Positions 12,439 through 21,798 of a stretch of 64,000 nucleotides of DNA are shown in pieces; positions within the stretch are counted from its first letter, which is position 1, and each line of letters begins with the position of its first letter. The DNA is from Erwinia sp. JUb26 (GTDB taxonomy: Bacteria > Pseudomonadota > Gammaproteobacteria > Enterobacterales > Enterobacteriaceae): positions 754,785 to 818,784 of the forward strand of contig NZ_RJVB01000002.1 in assembly GCF_003751505.1 (NCBI RefSeq), given 5' to 3'. Under the pieces are notes generated by a model. That model was not told the origin of the DNA and ran no database searches. It saw nothing but the letters and a program-made list of their open reading frames with translations. A program made the position numbers and the translations under genes.

Positions 12439-12943
12439 TACACTTTCCCTTCACAGTATGAATGGACACCAGGGCCTGGATGGTTCCTGGCATCTTCATT
12501 ATGGGGAAATAACTCCCAGAAATCAGCGCCCGTTCCAGGTATTGATAAAATAGTTTTTTACACTTCTATTTTTTAGAAAAAGATATTTTCAAGTTTGTAA
12601 CATGCCATCAAGCACCATGGGCAGAACATAATGCTGATTTGTACTAAAAACCAGCACTATGCCGTTAAAACAGGCGCAGAGTGTAATATCGTATTTTCAA
12701 ACAGGCTAAAGATAAACAAAAATGTTTTAAATCATGGTGTTATTGCCGTTTTTTTCTCAAGTAATTCAGTGAAGTAATCCATTCTGACGCGATTTTTTTA
12801 GGATTAATCTCACCCATACGGGATGAACTTTCGCTGTTTTCAGGAAAAACCTCAGGGCAGTGGAGCAGGAAAAGGCGAGATTGAGGGGGCAATACGGGGA
12901 AACGACAGTGAGCGACTGTGTAAAACAGCTTTCATTTGCCCAT
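12439..12943 (-). other. Long leader/promoter region of yjbE
   Basis: No credible gene is seen in these 505 AT-rich bases between pgi and yjbE. They contain a candidate RcsAB box and should hold the yjbE promoter and a long 5' leader. I saw no known riboswitch motif. Confidence 0.6.
12799..12812. promoter_or_regulatory. Candidate RcsAB box upstream of yjbE
   Basis: TAGGATTAATCTCA matches the reverse complement of the RcsAB-box consensus (TAGGAATATTCTTA) at 11 of 14 positions. yjbEFGH is Rcs-controlled in E. coli, which supports the call. It lies about 360 bases ahead of the yjbE start, implying a long leader. Confidence 0.45.
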
Positions 12944-12971
12944 AAAAAACCCCCGAAAAACCGGGGGTTTT
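12944..12971 (-). terminator. Rho-independent terminator of pgi
   Basis: A stem AAAACCCCCG/CGGGGGTTTT with an A-rich loop is followed on the minus strand by T residues, 18 bases past the pgi stop. Confidence 0.93.
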
Positions 12972-12988
12972 AGCACTGAATACGAAAA

Positions 12989-14647
<1,659 letters not shown>

Positions 14648-14963
14648 TTATTTAAGAATCGTAAATCAGACCGGACAACATCGTACCTGTTTGCGGGGAT
14701 CGTCTCCCCTTTTCCTGTAACAGGTTTCGGCTATCAACAGCGGAAAAACTGCGGTTTGCCCGGGCGCTATTTCGCATTCTGTCGGTGAGGATGATTCACA
14801 CTAAGCATTTCAGTATGACGATGAAAGAAAAAAATTTACAGCCCGTACCGTGCTTATAAATGCCCCCGGCGTCAATCGACGGCGCTTTTTTAGCCGCGGA
14901 TGATTAGTAAGATTGATACGACCGGGGTAATAAGGAAAATGAATAATCATCAGCCTCCCGGCG

Positions 14964-14992
14964 TTGACACCAGCGACATAACCCGATATTTC
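14964..14992 (+). promoter_or_regulatory. Candidate lysC promoter
   Basis: A perfect -35 TTGACA (14964-14969) is followed after 17 bases by a weak -10, TATTTC (14987-14992). Transcription would start near 15000, just before the riboswitch. The -10 is poor, so this remains a candidate. Confidence 0.45.
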
Positions 14993-15024
14993 TACACGCC
15001 TGAATAACGCGTGCATCTGCGCGC

Positions 15025-15212
15025 AAGCCAGAAGAGGCGCGTCGCCCAGGCAGTGTGTTTGAGGATCCGTATCCGTAGATAACACATCAGGGGGAGCGAC
15101 GCCGAGGTATAAACCACGCGGAGTGGGGCGTATCGACTGCAGGGGCTGAATCCTCTGGGTTGTCACCAGCAACGTCCGGTAGTCGGGCGGCGAGGTGGGG
15201 CGCTTCTGGGTG
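15025..15212 (+). ncRNA. Lysine riboswitch (L box) controlling lysC
   Basis: The closing helix P1 pairs CCAGAAG (15028-15034) with CTTCTGG (15203-15209). The conserved core segments AGAAGAGGCGCGT, CAGGGGGAGCGACGCCGAGG and GGGGCTGAATCCTCTGGGTTGT (discontinuous blocks) closely follow the E. coli lysC leader. A further small hairpin (15215-15236) and the leader up to the RBS probably form the expression platform. Lysine binding is expected to switch off lysC translation and mRNA stability. Confidence 0.95.
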
Positions 15213-15306
15213 ACGCGTAGCGGCTTGCTCTACGCTATATCCCTTTCCTGCCCTTACCTTGTGCCAAGCTGATGGAATAAATCCTGACACGAAGGTAGTC
15301 ATCGTA

Positions 15307-16659
15307 ATGTCTCAAAATCTGATCGTGGCGAAATTTGGCGGCACCAGCGTTGCCGACTTTGCCGCTATGAACCGCAGCGCCGATGTGGTGTTATCCAATC
15401 CTGACGTTCGTCTGGTGGTGCTTTCCGCCTCTGCGGGCGTCACCAATTTGCTCGTTTCCCTGGCTGAAGGCCAGCCGCTGGAGCAGCGCGCCGCGCTGTT
15501 GGACGATATTCGCCGTATTCAGTACGCCATTCTGGATGAACTGCAGCAAAGCCAGGTGATCCGTGAAGAGATCGACCGCATGCTGGACAATATTGCCACG
15601 CTGGCCGAAGGCGCCGCGCTGGCGACCTCTGCCGCGCTGACCGACGAACTGGTTAGCCACGGTGAACTGATGTCTACCCTGCTGTTCGTGGAAATTTTGC
15701 GCGAGCGCGCGGTGACCGCCGAGTGGTTTGACGTGCGTAAGGTGATGCGCACCACCGACCGCTTTGGCCGCGCCGAGCCGGAAGTGGCCACGCTGGCCGA
15801 GCTGGCAGCCGCGCAGCTTAAACCCCGTATTGCCGAAGCGCTGATCGTCACTCAGGGCTTTATTGGTAGCGAAGAAAAGGGCCGCACCACCACGCTCGGC
15901 CGCGGCGGTAGCGACTATACCGCCGCGCTGCTGGGCGAAGCGCTGCATGCCGCCCGAGTGGATATCTGGACCGACGTTCCGGGCATCTACACCACCGACC
16001 CGCGCGTGGTGCCTGCCGCGAAACGCATTGATGTGATTACCTTCGAAGAAGCCTCAGAAATGGCCACCTTCGGGGCGAAAATTCTGCATCCGGCCACCCT
16101 GCTGCCTGCGGTGCGTAGCGATATTCCGGTGTTTGTCGGCTCCAGCAAGGATCCGTCTGCGGGCGGCACCATGGTGAGCAACAAAACCCAGAATCCGCCG
16201 CTGTTCCGCGCGCTGGCCCTGCGCCGCAAGCAGACTCTGTTAACGCTGACCAGCCTGAATATGCTGCACGCCCGTGGCTTCCTCGCCGAGGTGTTCAACA
16301 TCCTGGCGCGCCACAATATCTCTGTCGATCTGATCACCACTTCCGAAGTGAGCGTGGCGCTGACGCTGGACACCACCGGTTCAACCTCGACCGGCGACAG
16401 CCTGCTGACTCAGGCGCTGCTGACCGAGCTTTCCTCGCTGTGCCGCGTGGAAGTGGAAGAGAATCTGGCGCTGGTCGCCATTATCGGTAACGAGCTATCC
16501 AAAGCCTGCGGCGTCGGTAAAGACGTCTTCAGCGTGCTTGAGCCGTTCAGCCTGCGCCTGATCTGCTACGGGGCCAGCAGCTACAACCTGTGCTTCCTGG
16601 TGCCGGGCCAGGATGCGGAACAAGTGGTGCAGGCGCTGCACCGCAATCTGTTCGAGTAA
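15307..16659 (+). CDS. lysC: Lysine-sensitive aspartokinase III
   Basis: Phosphorylates aspartate, opening the lysine/threonine/methionine/diaminopimelate pathway. The ATG at 15307 gives 450 residues (449 in E. coli) starting MSQNLIVAKFGGTSVADF. KFGGTS is the nucleotide-binding signature, and TTLGRGGSDYTAALL lies in the kinase domain. The C-terminal part has the two ACT-type lysine-binding repeats (VDLITTSEVSVALTLD). An in-frame extension to 15259 is within the riboswitch leader and is rejected. asd, the next pathway gene, is also in this window. Confidence 0.97.
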   Translation: MSQNLIVAKFGGTSVADFAAMNRSADVVLSNPDVRLVVLSASAGVTNLLVSLAEGQPLEQRAALLDDIRRIQYAILDELQQSQVIREEIDRMLDNIATLAEGAALATSAALTDELVSHGELMSTLLFVEILRERAVTAEWFDVRKVMRTTDRFGRAEPEVATLAELAAAQLKPRIAEALIVTQGFIGSEEKGRTTTLGRGGSDYTAALLGEALHAARVDIWTDVPGIYTTDPRVVPAAKRIDVITFEEASEMATFGAKILHPATLLPAVRSDIPVFVGSSKDPSAGGTMVSNKTQNPPLFRALALRRKQTLLTLTSLNMLHARGFLAEVFNILARHNISVDLITTSEVSVALTLDTTGSTSTGDSLLTQALLTELSSLCRVEVEENLALVAIIGNELSKACGVGKDVFSVLEPFSLRLICYGASSYNLCFLVPGQDAEQVVQALHRNLFE

Positions 16660-16667
16660 CCTCTCAT

Positions 16668-16689
16668 CGGGCCAGTCACGGCTGGCCCG
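16668..16689 (+). terminator. Stem-loop after lysC
   Basis: A perfect 8-bp stem CGGGCCAG/CTGGCCCG (6-base loop) starts 9 bases after the lysC stop. No T-run follows at once, so it may terminate weakly or mark a 3' end. Confidence 0.55.
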
Positions 16690-16904
16690 ACACCCCATTT
16701 GTTTGATGCTATGATGCGGCGGGCCGTATTGTCCTCGTTCCGGTCAGTACGGCTGTGCTATGGCAAATTTTCAGGTAAATAACACAACATAAACGCCCCA
16801 CTCTCCTCTCAGCGACGGCTGGCGGAACATCGCGGCTGATTTTCGGATCGGCTTATTCCGCTGGTGCGGCCAGGGAGTTCAAGGGGTTAAAAGGATGCTT
16901 TTCT

Positions 16905-17828
16905 ATGCTTGCTACTGTTACCCGACTGTTCCCCCTCTGGGCAGTCCTGCTCTCCGTCGCCGCCTATTACACGCCGACCACCTTTACCGGCATCGGGCCT
17001 TACGTCACCTATCTGCTGATGCTGATTATGTTCGGCATGGGCGTGACGCTGAACGTGGATGATTTTAAGCGCGTGCTGACCCGCCCGGCCCCGGTGATTG
17101 CCGGCACCTTCCTGCACTATCTGGTGATGCCGCTGGCGGCATGGGCGCTGGCCAAACTCTTTAATATGCCGCCCGATCTTTCTGCCGGGATGATTCTGGT
17201 GGGCAGCGTGGCGAGCGGTACGGCGTCAAACGTGATGATCTATCTGGCGAAGGGTGATGTGGCGCTGTCGGTGACCATCTCTTCCGTCTCCGCGCTGGTG
17301 GGCGTGTTTGCCACCCCGCTGCTGACCAAGTTCTACGTCGATACGCATATTCAGGTCGATGTGGTGGGCATGCTGCTCAGCATCGTGAAAATCGTGGTGG
17401 TACCAATTGGCCTGGGTCTGATTATCCATCACACCCTGAACGGCGTGGTGAAGCGCGTGGAACCGTATCTGCCGGCGTTTTCGATGGTCTGTATTCTGCT
17501 GATTATCAGCGCGGTGGTCGCAGGCAGCCAGAGCTTTATCGGCTCGGTTGGTCTGGTGGTGATTATTGCGGTGATCCTGCACAACGCCATTGGCCTGCTG
17601 GGCGGCTACTGGGGCGGCAAGCTGTTTGGCTTCGATGAGTCCACCTGCCGCACGCTGGCGCTGGAAGTGGGGATGCAGAACTCCGGCCTGGCGGCAACAC
17701 TGGGCAAGCTGTACTTCTCCCCGCTGGCGGCCCTGCCGGGCGCGCTGTTCTCGGTCTGGCACAACCTGTCTGGTTCGCTGCTGGCCGGTTACTGGTCAGG
17801 CAAAACGATCAAAGACAAGAAGAAGTAA
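16905..17828 (+). CDS. panS: Bile acid:sodium symporter-family transporter, PanS-type
   Basis: 307 residues with about nine to ten hydrophobic segments. They carry BASS-family motifs: [35 protein letters not shown] and [20 protein letters not shown]. This form closely resembles PanS of Salmonella, which imports pantothenate precursors (ketopantoate/pantoate). The family assignment is firm; the substrate is inferred from that resemblance. It is a single gene after lysC, convergent with glpR. Confidence 0.75.
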   Translation: MLATVTRLFPLWAVLLSVAAYYTPTTFTGIGPYVTYLLMLIMFGMGVTLNVDDFKRVLTRPAPVIAGTFLHYLVMPLAAWALAKLFNMPPDLSAGMILVGSVASGTASNVMIYLAKGDVALSVTISSVSALVGVFATPLLTKFYVDTHIQVDVVGMLLSIVKIVVVPIGLGLIIHHTLNGVVKRVEPYLPAFSMVCILLIISAVVAGSQSFIGSVGLVVIIAVILHNAIGLLGGYWGGKLFGFDESTCRTLALEVGMQNSGLAATLGKLYFSPLAALPGALFSVWHNLSGSLLAGYWSGKTIKDKKK

Positions 17829-17843
17829 CGGCCCTTCACAACG

Positions 17844-17868
17844 GGCCACTCTCCGGGTGAGAGTGGCC
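17844..17868. terminator. Strong stem-loop between convergent panS and glpR
   Basis: A perfect 10-bp stem GGCCACTCTC-CGGGT-GAGAGTGGCC lies in the 70-base gap between the convergent genes. It lacks a clear T-run on either side, so it is possibly a bidirectional terminator of moderate strength. Confidence 0.55.
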
Positions 17869-17898
17869 TGCTTCAGCACCCTTTCCTCGCTGACCCGC

Positions 17899-18657
17899 TC
17901 AGCACAGTTCCAGATGCACCTCATGCTGCTCAATGGTTTTCATGATTTCCGGCGGCGGCGCTTCATCGGTAAACAGATAATCAATCAGATTCATGCTGCC
18001 CAGATTCACCATCGCGTTACGGCCAAACTTGGAGTGGTCCGCTACCAGCATCACGCAGCGTGAGTTCTCAATAATCGCCCGCTTGGTGCGCACTTCGTGG
18101 TAGTCAAAGTCCAGCAGTGAACCGTCCAGATCGATGCCGCTGATGCCCAAAATGCCGTAATCCAGGCGGAACTGGGAAATATAGTCGAGCGTTGCCTCAC
18201 CCATAATCCCGCCATCGCGGGTGCGCACTTCGCCCCCAGCGAGGATCAGGCGGAAATCGGGCTTGGCCATCAGCAGCACCGCCACGTTCAGATTGTTGGT
18301 GACGATGCGCAGATTGCTGTGGTTCATTAGCGCGTGGGCCACCGCTTCCGGCGTGGTGCCGATATCGATAAACAGCGAAGCCCCATCGGGGATCTGGCTG
18401 GCAACTCGCTGGGCGATGCGCGCTTTCTCCGCAGACCACATCATTTTGCGATCCTGCCAGGCGGTATTTTCCGAGCTGGACGGCAGTGCAGCACCGCCGT
18501 GGTGGCGATGAATTTTATTCTGCTCGGCCAGATCGTTTAAATCACGGCGGATAGTTTGCGGACTGACGGCAAAATGCTCCACCAGCTCTTCGGTACTGAC
18601 ATAACCCTGGCGACGCACCAGCTCGATAATCGCGTCATGACGCTGTGTCTGCTTCAA
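17899..18657 (-). CDS. glpR: Glycerol-3-phosphate regulon repressor GlpR
   Basis: A DeoR-family repressor of the glp regulon, inactivated by glycerol-3-phosphate. Length and alignment to E. coli (252 residues, MKQTQRH...) place the start at a TTG codon at 18657, preceded by AGGGGA. Readings from further upstream run into glpG. The N-terminal HTH reads YVSTEELVEHFAVSPQTIRRDLNDL, and the sugar-phosphate sensing domain includes DIGTTPEAVAHAL and VTNNLNVA. Tandem GlpR operators lie upstream of glpD about 1.5 kb away. It is last in glpEGR. Confidence 0.94.
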   Translation of the reverse strand: MKQTQRHDAIIELVRRQGYVSTEELVEHFAVSPQTIRRDLNDLAEQNKIHRHHGGAALPSSSENTAWQDRKMMWSAEKARIAQRVASQIPDGASLFIDIGTTPEAVAHALMNHSNLRIVTNNLNVAVLLMAKPDFRLILAGGEVRTRDGGIMGEATLDYISQFRLDYGILGISGIDLDGSLLDFDYHEVRTKRAIIENSRCVMLVADHSKFGRNAMVNLGSMNLIDYLFTDEAPPPEIMKTIEQHEVHLELC

Positions 18658-18670
18658 AAGAGTTCCCCTG

Positions 18671-19501
18671 TTATCGTTTTTTCTGACGGGTGTCGACAAA
18701 CGCCATTGCCAGCCCCACCAGCAGCCCGGCAATGTGGCTTGGCAGGCCGGTATTCGCCCCAAATACGCCCGTTGCTTCCAGCACCACCCACACGACAAAG
18801 ATGCCCATCAGCCCGCCGCCGATATTTAGCGGACTGCGCTCGTCGCGCATCGCGTGCAGCCAGGCATAGGCAACCAGCGCATGATCAACGCCAGACAGCC
18901 CGCCGAACCAGAAGCCGTTAAAGCGGGACTGCGCGAAGCCGCACAGCAGCGCGGAGATTAGCGCGATGGTAAACAGCTTACCGCTGCCGAGCTGTTTTTC
19001 GATGCGCCCGCCGATATAAAACCACCACAGCAGGTTAATCAGCAGCGCAAGCAGCGAGAAGTTCATCAGCACGTGGCTGAACCAGCGCCATACCTGGAAA
19101 TGCTGCATGCTGTCTTTCGGCCAGCCGAGCCAGGCAATCGCCTGTGCATAGCCGCCCAGCGCAATCAGCAGGTAGACCAGTATGGATGCCACACTCACAC
19201 CGATGGTTAGGGGCCCGGCCATCTCCTTCAGCCGTTCTTTCAGCGGCGGTCCGGCAGGCCTGACGTACTGAATGCCACTGTCGGTGTTTTCGGTTTTCCA
19301 GCTCGCCGCCTGATAGCGCGGATGATCCGGCTCGCGAATAAACTGGTTAAGTTCGTTTTCGACCACGCTTAACTGAGATTCATCATCCAGCCACAGCGTG
19401 TAGCCGCCTTCCTGCTCAATACGCAGCGTAACGCCGCGCGTCGCCATGTAGTCAACAAACGCCTGCGCCAGGCGCAGATGGGTAAATTGGGTGATGCGCA
19501 T
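18671..19501 (-). CDS. glpG: Rhomboid intramembrane serine protease GlpG (altered active-site surroundings)
   Basis: 276 residues (E. coli 276): an N-terminal cytosolic domain (1-85) followed by six membrane segments. The nucleophile Ser203 in GGLSGV and general-base His256 in PSHIAGL are both present. Several residues usually conserved around them differ: E. coli His145 is Asn147, oxyanion-hole His150 is Ala152, Val204 is Asp206, and Tyr205, which packs against the catalytic His, is His207. Asn154 is kept as Asn156. The dyad is intact, but catalysis or specificity may differ. It lies between glpE and glpR; the RBS is weak. Confidence 0.9.
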   Translation of the reverse strand: MRITQFTHLRLAQAFVDYMATRGVTLRIEQEGGYTLWLDDESQLSVVENELNQFIREPDHPRYQAASWKTENTDSGIQYVRPAGPPLKERLKEMAGPLTIGVSVASILVYLLIALGGYAQAIAWLGWPKDSMQHFQVWRWFSHVLMNFSLLALLINLLWWFYIGGRIEKQLGSGKLFTIALISALLCGFAQSRFNGFWFGGLSGVDHALVAYAWLHAMRDERSPLNIGGGLMGIFVVWVVLEATGVFGANTGLPSHIAGLLVGLAMAFVDTRQKKR

Positions 19502-19599
19502 AATTGAAGGCAGATTCCCTGTGGTTTAAAACGAGAGCGGCAGTATACCCGGTCACACCGACGCGTGCAGGATCAACGGCTTCCACCGCCGCACGTCGG

Positions 19600-19929
19600 T
19601 CAGCGAGCGTCAGATTCTACCTGCTGCGGAAACGCGGTGTACCAGGCGTCAAAACCGCCGTCGATGCTGTAGGCCTCAGCAAACCCCTGGTTCAGCAGAT
19701 ACTGGGCGGCCCCCTTGCTGCTGTTACCGTGGTAGCACATCACCAGCACCGCACCGCTCAGATCGGCAGTGGCCATCAGGGCGGGCAGCGAGTCATTGGT
19801 CAGGTGGAAAGCGCCGGTCGCATGCGCCGCAGAGAAGCTTTGCGGATCGCGGATATCAACCAGCAGGGTTTGACCTTCGGCCAGCTTCTGCCGGGCTTCC
19901 TGGACGTTGATACACTCAAATTGTTCCAT
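19600..19929 (-). CDS. glpE: Thiosulfate sulfurtransferase GlpE (single-domain rhodanese)
   Basis: Transfers sulfane sulfur from thiosulfate to acceptors such as cyanide or thioredoxin. The 109 residues match E. coli GlpE (108). The active-site loop [16 protein letters not shown] contains the catalytic Cys and is nearly identical to E. coli. It opens the glpEGR operon, divergent from glpD across a shared regulatory region. Confidence 0.95.
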   Translation of the reverse strand: MEQFECINVQEARQKLAEGQTLLVDIRDPQSFSAAHATGAFHLTNDSLPALMATADLSGAVLVMCYHGNSSKGAAQYLLNQGFAEAYSIDGGFDAWYTAFPQQVESDAR

Positions 19930-20042
19930 GGTGGGGTCTCGTTAACAGTCAAAAATCGCAAAATAAATCCTATTGTAGCCTGAAGCAGGCACGCTTTAAC
20001 CAGACTTATCCTGAGTAATTTGCGTAATTGTTAATACAATTA

Positions 20043-20058
20043 TGTTACCTGCATCACG
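20043..20058. promoter_or_regulatory. Probable CRP site in the glpE/glpD region
   Basis: TGTTACCTGCATCACG fits TGTGA-N6-TCACA at 8 of 10 defined bases. It lies upstream of glpD, where E. coli glpD also has cAMP-CRP control. Confidence 0.6.
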
Positions 20059-20113
20059 CATAAATGTTTTTATCCGGTTAACGCTGGCGTCAATGTTGGT
20101 TTGCGATTACTAT

Positions 20114-20153
20114 AATGCTCGAAAACGAACATTATTGAACGATTCCGAACATC
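20114..20153. promoter_or_regulatory. Two tandem GlpR operators at glpD
   Basis: The first operator, 20114-20133 (AATGCTCGAAAACGAACATT), matches the GlpR consensus WATGTTCGWT-WWCGAACATW at 18 of 20. The second, immediately adjacent at 20134-20153, matches about 15 of 20. They end 12 bases before the glpD start, a downstream-repression layout. Confidence 0.85.
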
Positions 20154-20165
20154 GGAGGAGATGAC

Positions 20166-21671
20166 GTGGAAATCAAAGACCTGATCGTAATCGGCGGCGG
20201 TATTAACGGCGCGGGTATTGCGGCCGATGCAGCCGGACGCGGATTGTCGGTGCTGATGCTGGAGGCCCAGGACCTCGCCTGCGCTACCTCTTCCGCCAGT
20301 TCTAAACTCATCCACGGTGGCCTGCGCTATCTGGAACACTATGAATTCCGTCTGGTCAGCGAAGCGCTGGCCGAGCGTGAAGTCCTGCTCAAGATGGCCC
20401 CGCATATCGCCTTCCCGATGCGCTTCCGCCTGCCGCACCGCCCGCATCTGCGCCCGGCCTGGATGATCCGTATTGGCCTGTTTATGTACGATCATCTCGG
20501 TAAGCGTACCAGCCTGCCGGGAAGTAAAGGTTTGCGTTTTGGTGCAGAATCGGTACTTAACACTGAAATCGTGCGCGGTTTCGAATATTCCGACTGCTGG
20601 GTGGACGATGCCCGCCTGGTGGTGCTCAACGCTCAGGAAATTGAGAAACGCGGCGGAGAAGTGCGCACCCGCACCCGCGTGACCAAAGCCTGGCGTGAAA
20701 ACGGCCTGTGGACCGTGGAAGCCGAAGATATCGACAGCGGTAAAGTTCACACCTGGCAGGCGAAGGGCCTGGTCAACGCCGCCGGTCCGTGGGTAAAACA
20801 GCTGTTCGATGACGGGCTGAAGCTGAAATCCCCTTACGGTATCCGCCTGATTAAAGGCAGCCATATCGTGGTGCCGCGCGTGCATACCCAGAAGCAGGCC
20901 TATATCCTGCAGAACGAAGATCACCGCATTGTGTTCGTCATCCCATGGATGGATGAGTTCTCGATCATCGGCACCACCGACGTGGAGTACAAGGGCGATC
21001 CGAAAGACGTCAAAATCGACGACAACGAGATCGACTATCTGCTGAAGGTTTTCAACGCCCACTTTAAGAAAACGCTGGCGAAGGACGATATCGTCTGGAC
21101 CTATTCCGGCGTGCGCCCGCTGTGCGATGACGAGTCCGATTCTCCGCAGGCGATTACCCGCGACTATACGCTGGACGTGCACGACGAGCAGGGACAGGCG
21201 CCGCTGCTGTCGGTATTCGGCGGCAAGCTGACTACCTACCGCAAGCTGGCCGAGCATGCGATGGAGAAGCTCAGCAAATACTACCCGGGTATCGGTGCCG
21301 CATGGACCAAAACCTGCGTGCTGCCGGGCGGGGATTTTGCCGGCAGCCGTGAAGATTACGCGGCCAGCCTGCGCCGCCGCTATCCGTTTATCACCGAAGA
21401 GATGGCCCGTCACTATGCCCGCACCTACGGCAGCAGCAGCGAGCTGTTCCTGAAAGAGGCGAAAAGCCTGGATGATTTGGGCGAGCTGTTTGGCCACCAC
21501 TTCTACGAGGCGGAGCTGCGTTATCTGGTGCAGAAAGAGTGGGTTCGCACTAAAGAAGATGCAATATGGCGCCGGACGAAAGAAGGTATGTGGCTGAACG
21601 CGCAGCAGCAGGCGCGCGTTGCCGAGTGGCTGGAACAGCACGCCAAGCCTGTACTGTCGCTGGTGTCCTGA
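20166..21671 (+). CDS. glpD: Aerobic glycerol-3-phosphate dehydrogenase
   Basis: A membrane-associated FAD enzyme oxidising sn-glycerol-3-phosphate to DHAP and passing electrons to quinone. 501 residues as in E. coli, with the FAD dinucleotide fold GGGINGAGIAADAAGRG. Family signatures are SSASSKLIHGGLRYLEHYEF and SGVRPLCDDESDSPQAITRDY. The start is GTG with GGAGGAG upstream; a nearby ATG at 20161 is in another frame. It is controlled by the adjacent tandem GlpR operators. Confidence 0.97.
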   Translation: MEIKDLIVIGGGINGAGIAADAAGRGLSVLMLEAQDLACATSSASSKLIHGGLRYLEHYEFRLVSEALAEREVLLKMAPHIAFPMRFRLPHRPHLRPAWMIRIGLFMYDHLGKRTSLPGSKGLRFGAESVLNTEIVRGFEYSDCWVDDARLVVLNAQEIEKRGGEVRTRTRVTKAWRENGLWTVEAEDIDSGKVHTWQAKGLVNAAGPWVKQLFDDGLKLKSPYGIRLIKGSHIVVPRVHTQKQAYILQNEDHRIVFVIPWMDEFSIIGTTDVEYKGDPKDVKIDDNEIDYLLKVFNAHFKKTLAKDDIVWTYSGVRPLCDDESDSPQAITRDYTLDVHDEQGQAPLLSVFGGKLTTYRKLAEHAMEKLSKYYPGIGAAWTKTCVLPGGDFAGSREDYAASLRRRYPFITEEMARHYARTYGSSSELFLKEAKSLDDLGELFGHHFYEAELRYLVQKEWVRTKEDAIWRRTKEGMWLNAQQQARVAEWLEQHAKPVLSLVS

Positions 21672-21717
21672 ACGCTGCCGGTTGAAATCGGCTGGCGTAC
21701 CAGAACCGAATCACGCT

Positions 21718-21736
21718 CCCCTTATCTGATAAGGGG
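21718..21736 (+). other. Stem-loop downstream of glpD
   Basis: A near-perfect palindrome, CCCCTTATC-T-GATAAGGGG, just ahead of the shared bidirectional terminator. No T-run follows; it is probably a 3'-end stabilising hairpin. Confidence 0.5.
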
Positions 21737-21751
21737 CTGAGCGCTGCAAAC

Positions 21752-21788
21752 AAAAAGGGCGACCGCCAGACAGCGGTCGCCTTTTTTT
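21752..21788. terminator. Bidirectional terminator between glpD and glgP
   Basis: A 9-bp stem GGCGACCGC/GCGGTCGCC is flanked by AAAAA on the left and TTTTTTT on the right. It therefore reads as a terminator on both strands for the convergent glpD and glgBXCAP units. Confidence 0.93.
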
Positions 21789-21798
21789 CCCCGACGCT

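Noticed and set aside
14680..14725. Possible terminator/attenuator in the pgi leader (ACCTGTT/AACAGGT arms around GGGGA/TCCCC)
   Set aside because: Pairing is real but short, with no clear function; too weak to list as a feature.
14858..14885. Terminator-like sequence upstream of lysC (GGCGTCAATCGACGGCGC then six T)
   Set aside because: Only a 4-bp perfect stem with mismatches outward; the T-run is suggestive, but the hairpin is too weak.
15259..15306. 16-codon N-terminal extension of lysC
   Set aside because: Overlaps the riboswitch leader; family alignment begins at the ATG at 15307.
18658..18798. 47-codon N-terminal extension of glpR
   Set aside because: Overlaps glpG and has no DeoR-family similarity; the TTG at 18657 aligns with the known N-terminus.
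20070..21641. 523-codon minus-strand open frame opposite glpD
   Set aside because: Antisense shadow of glpD; runs through its operators and has no recognisable domain.
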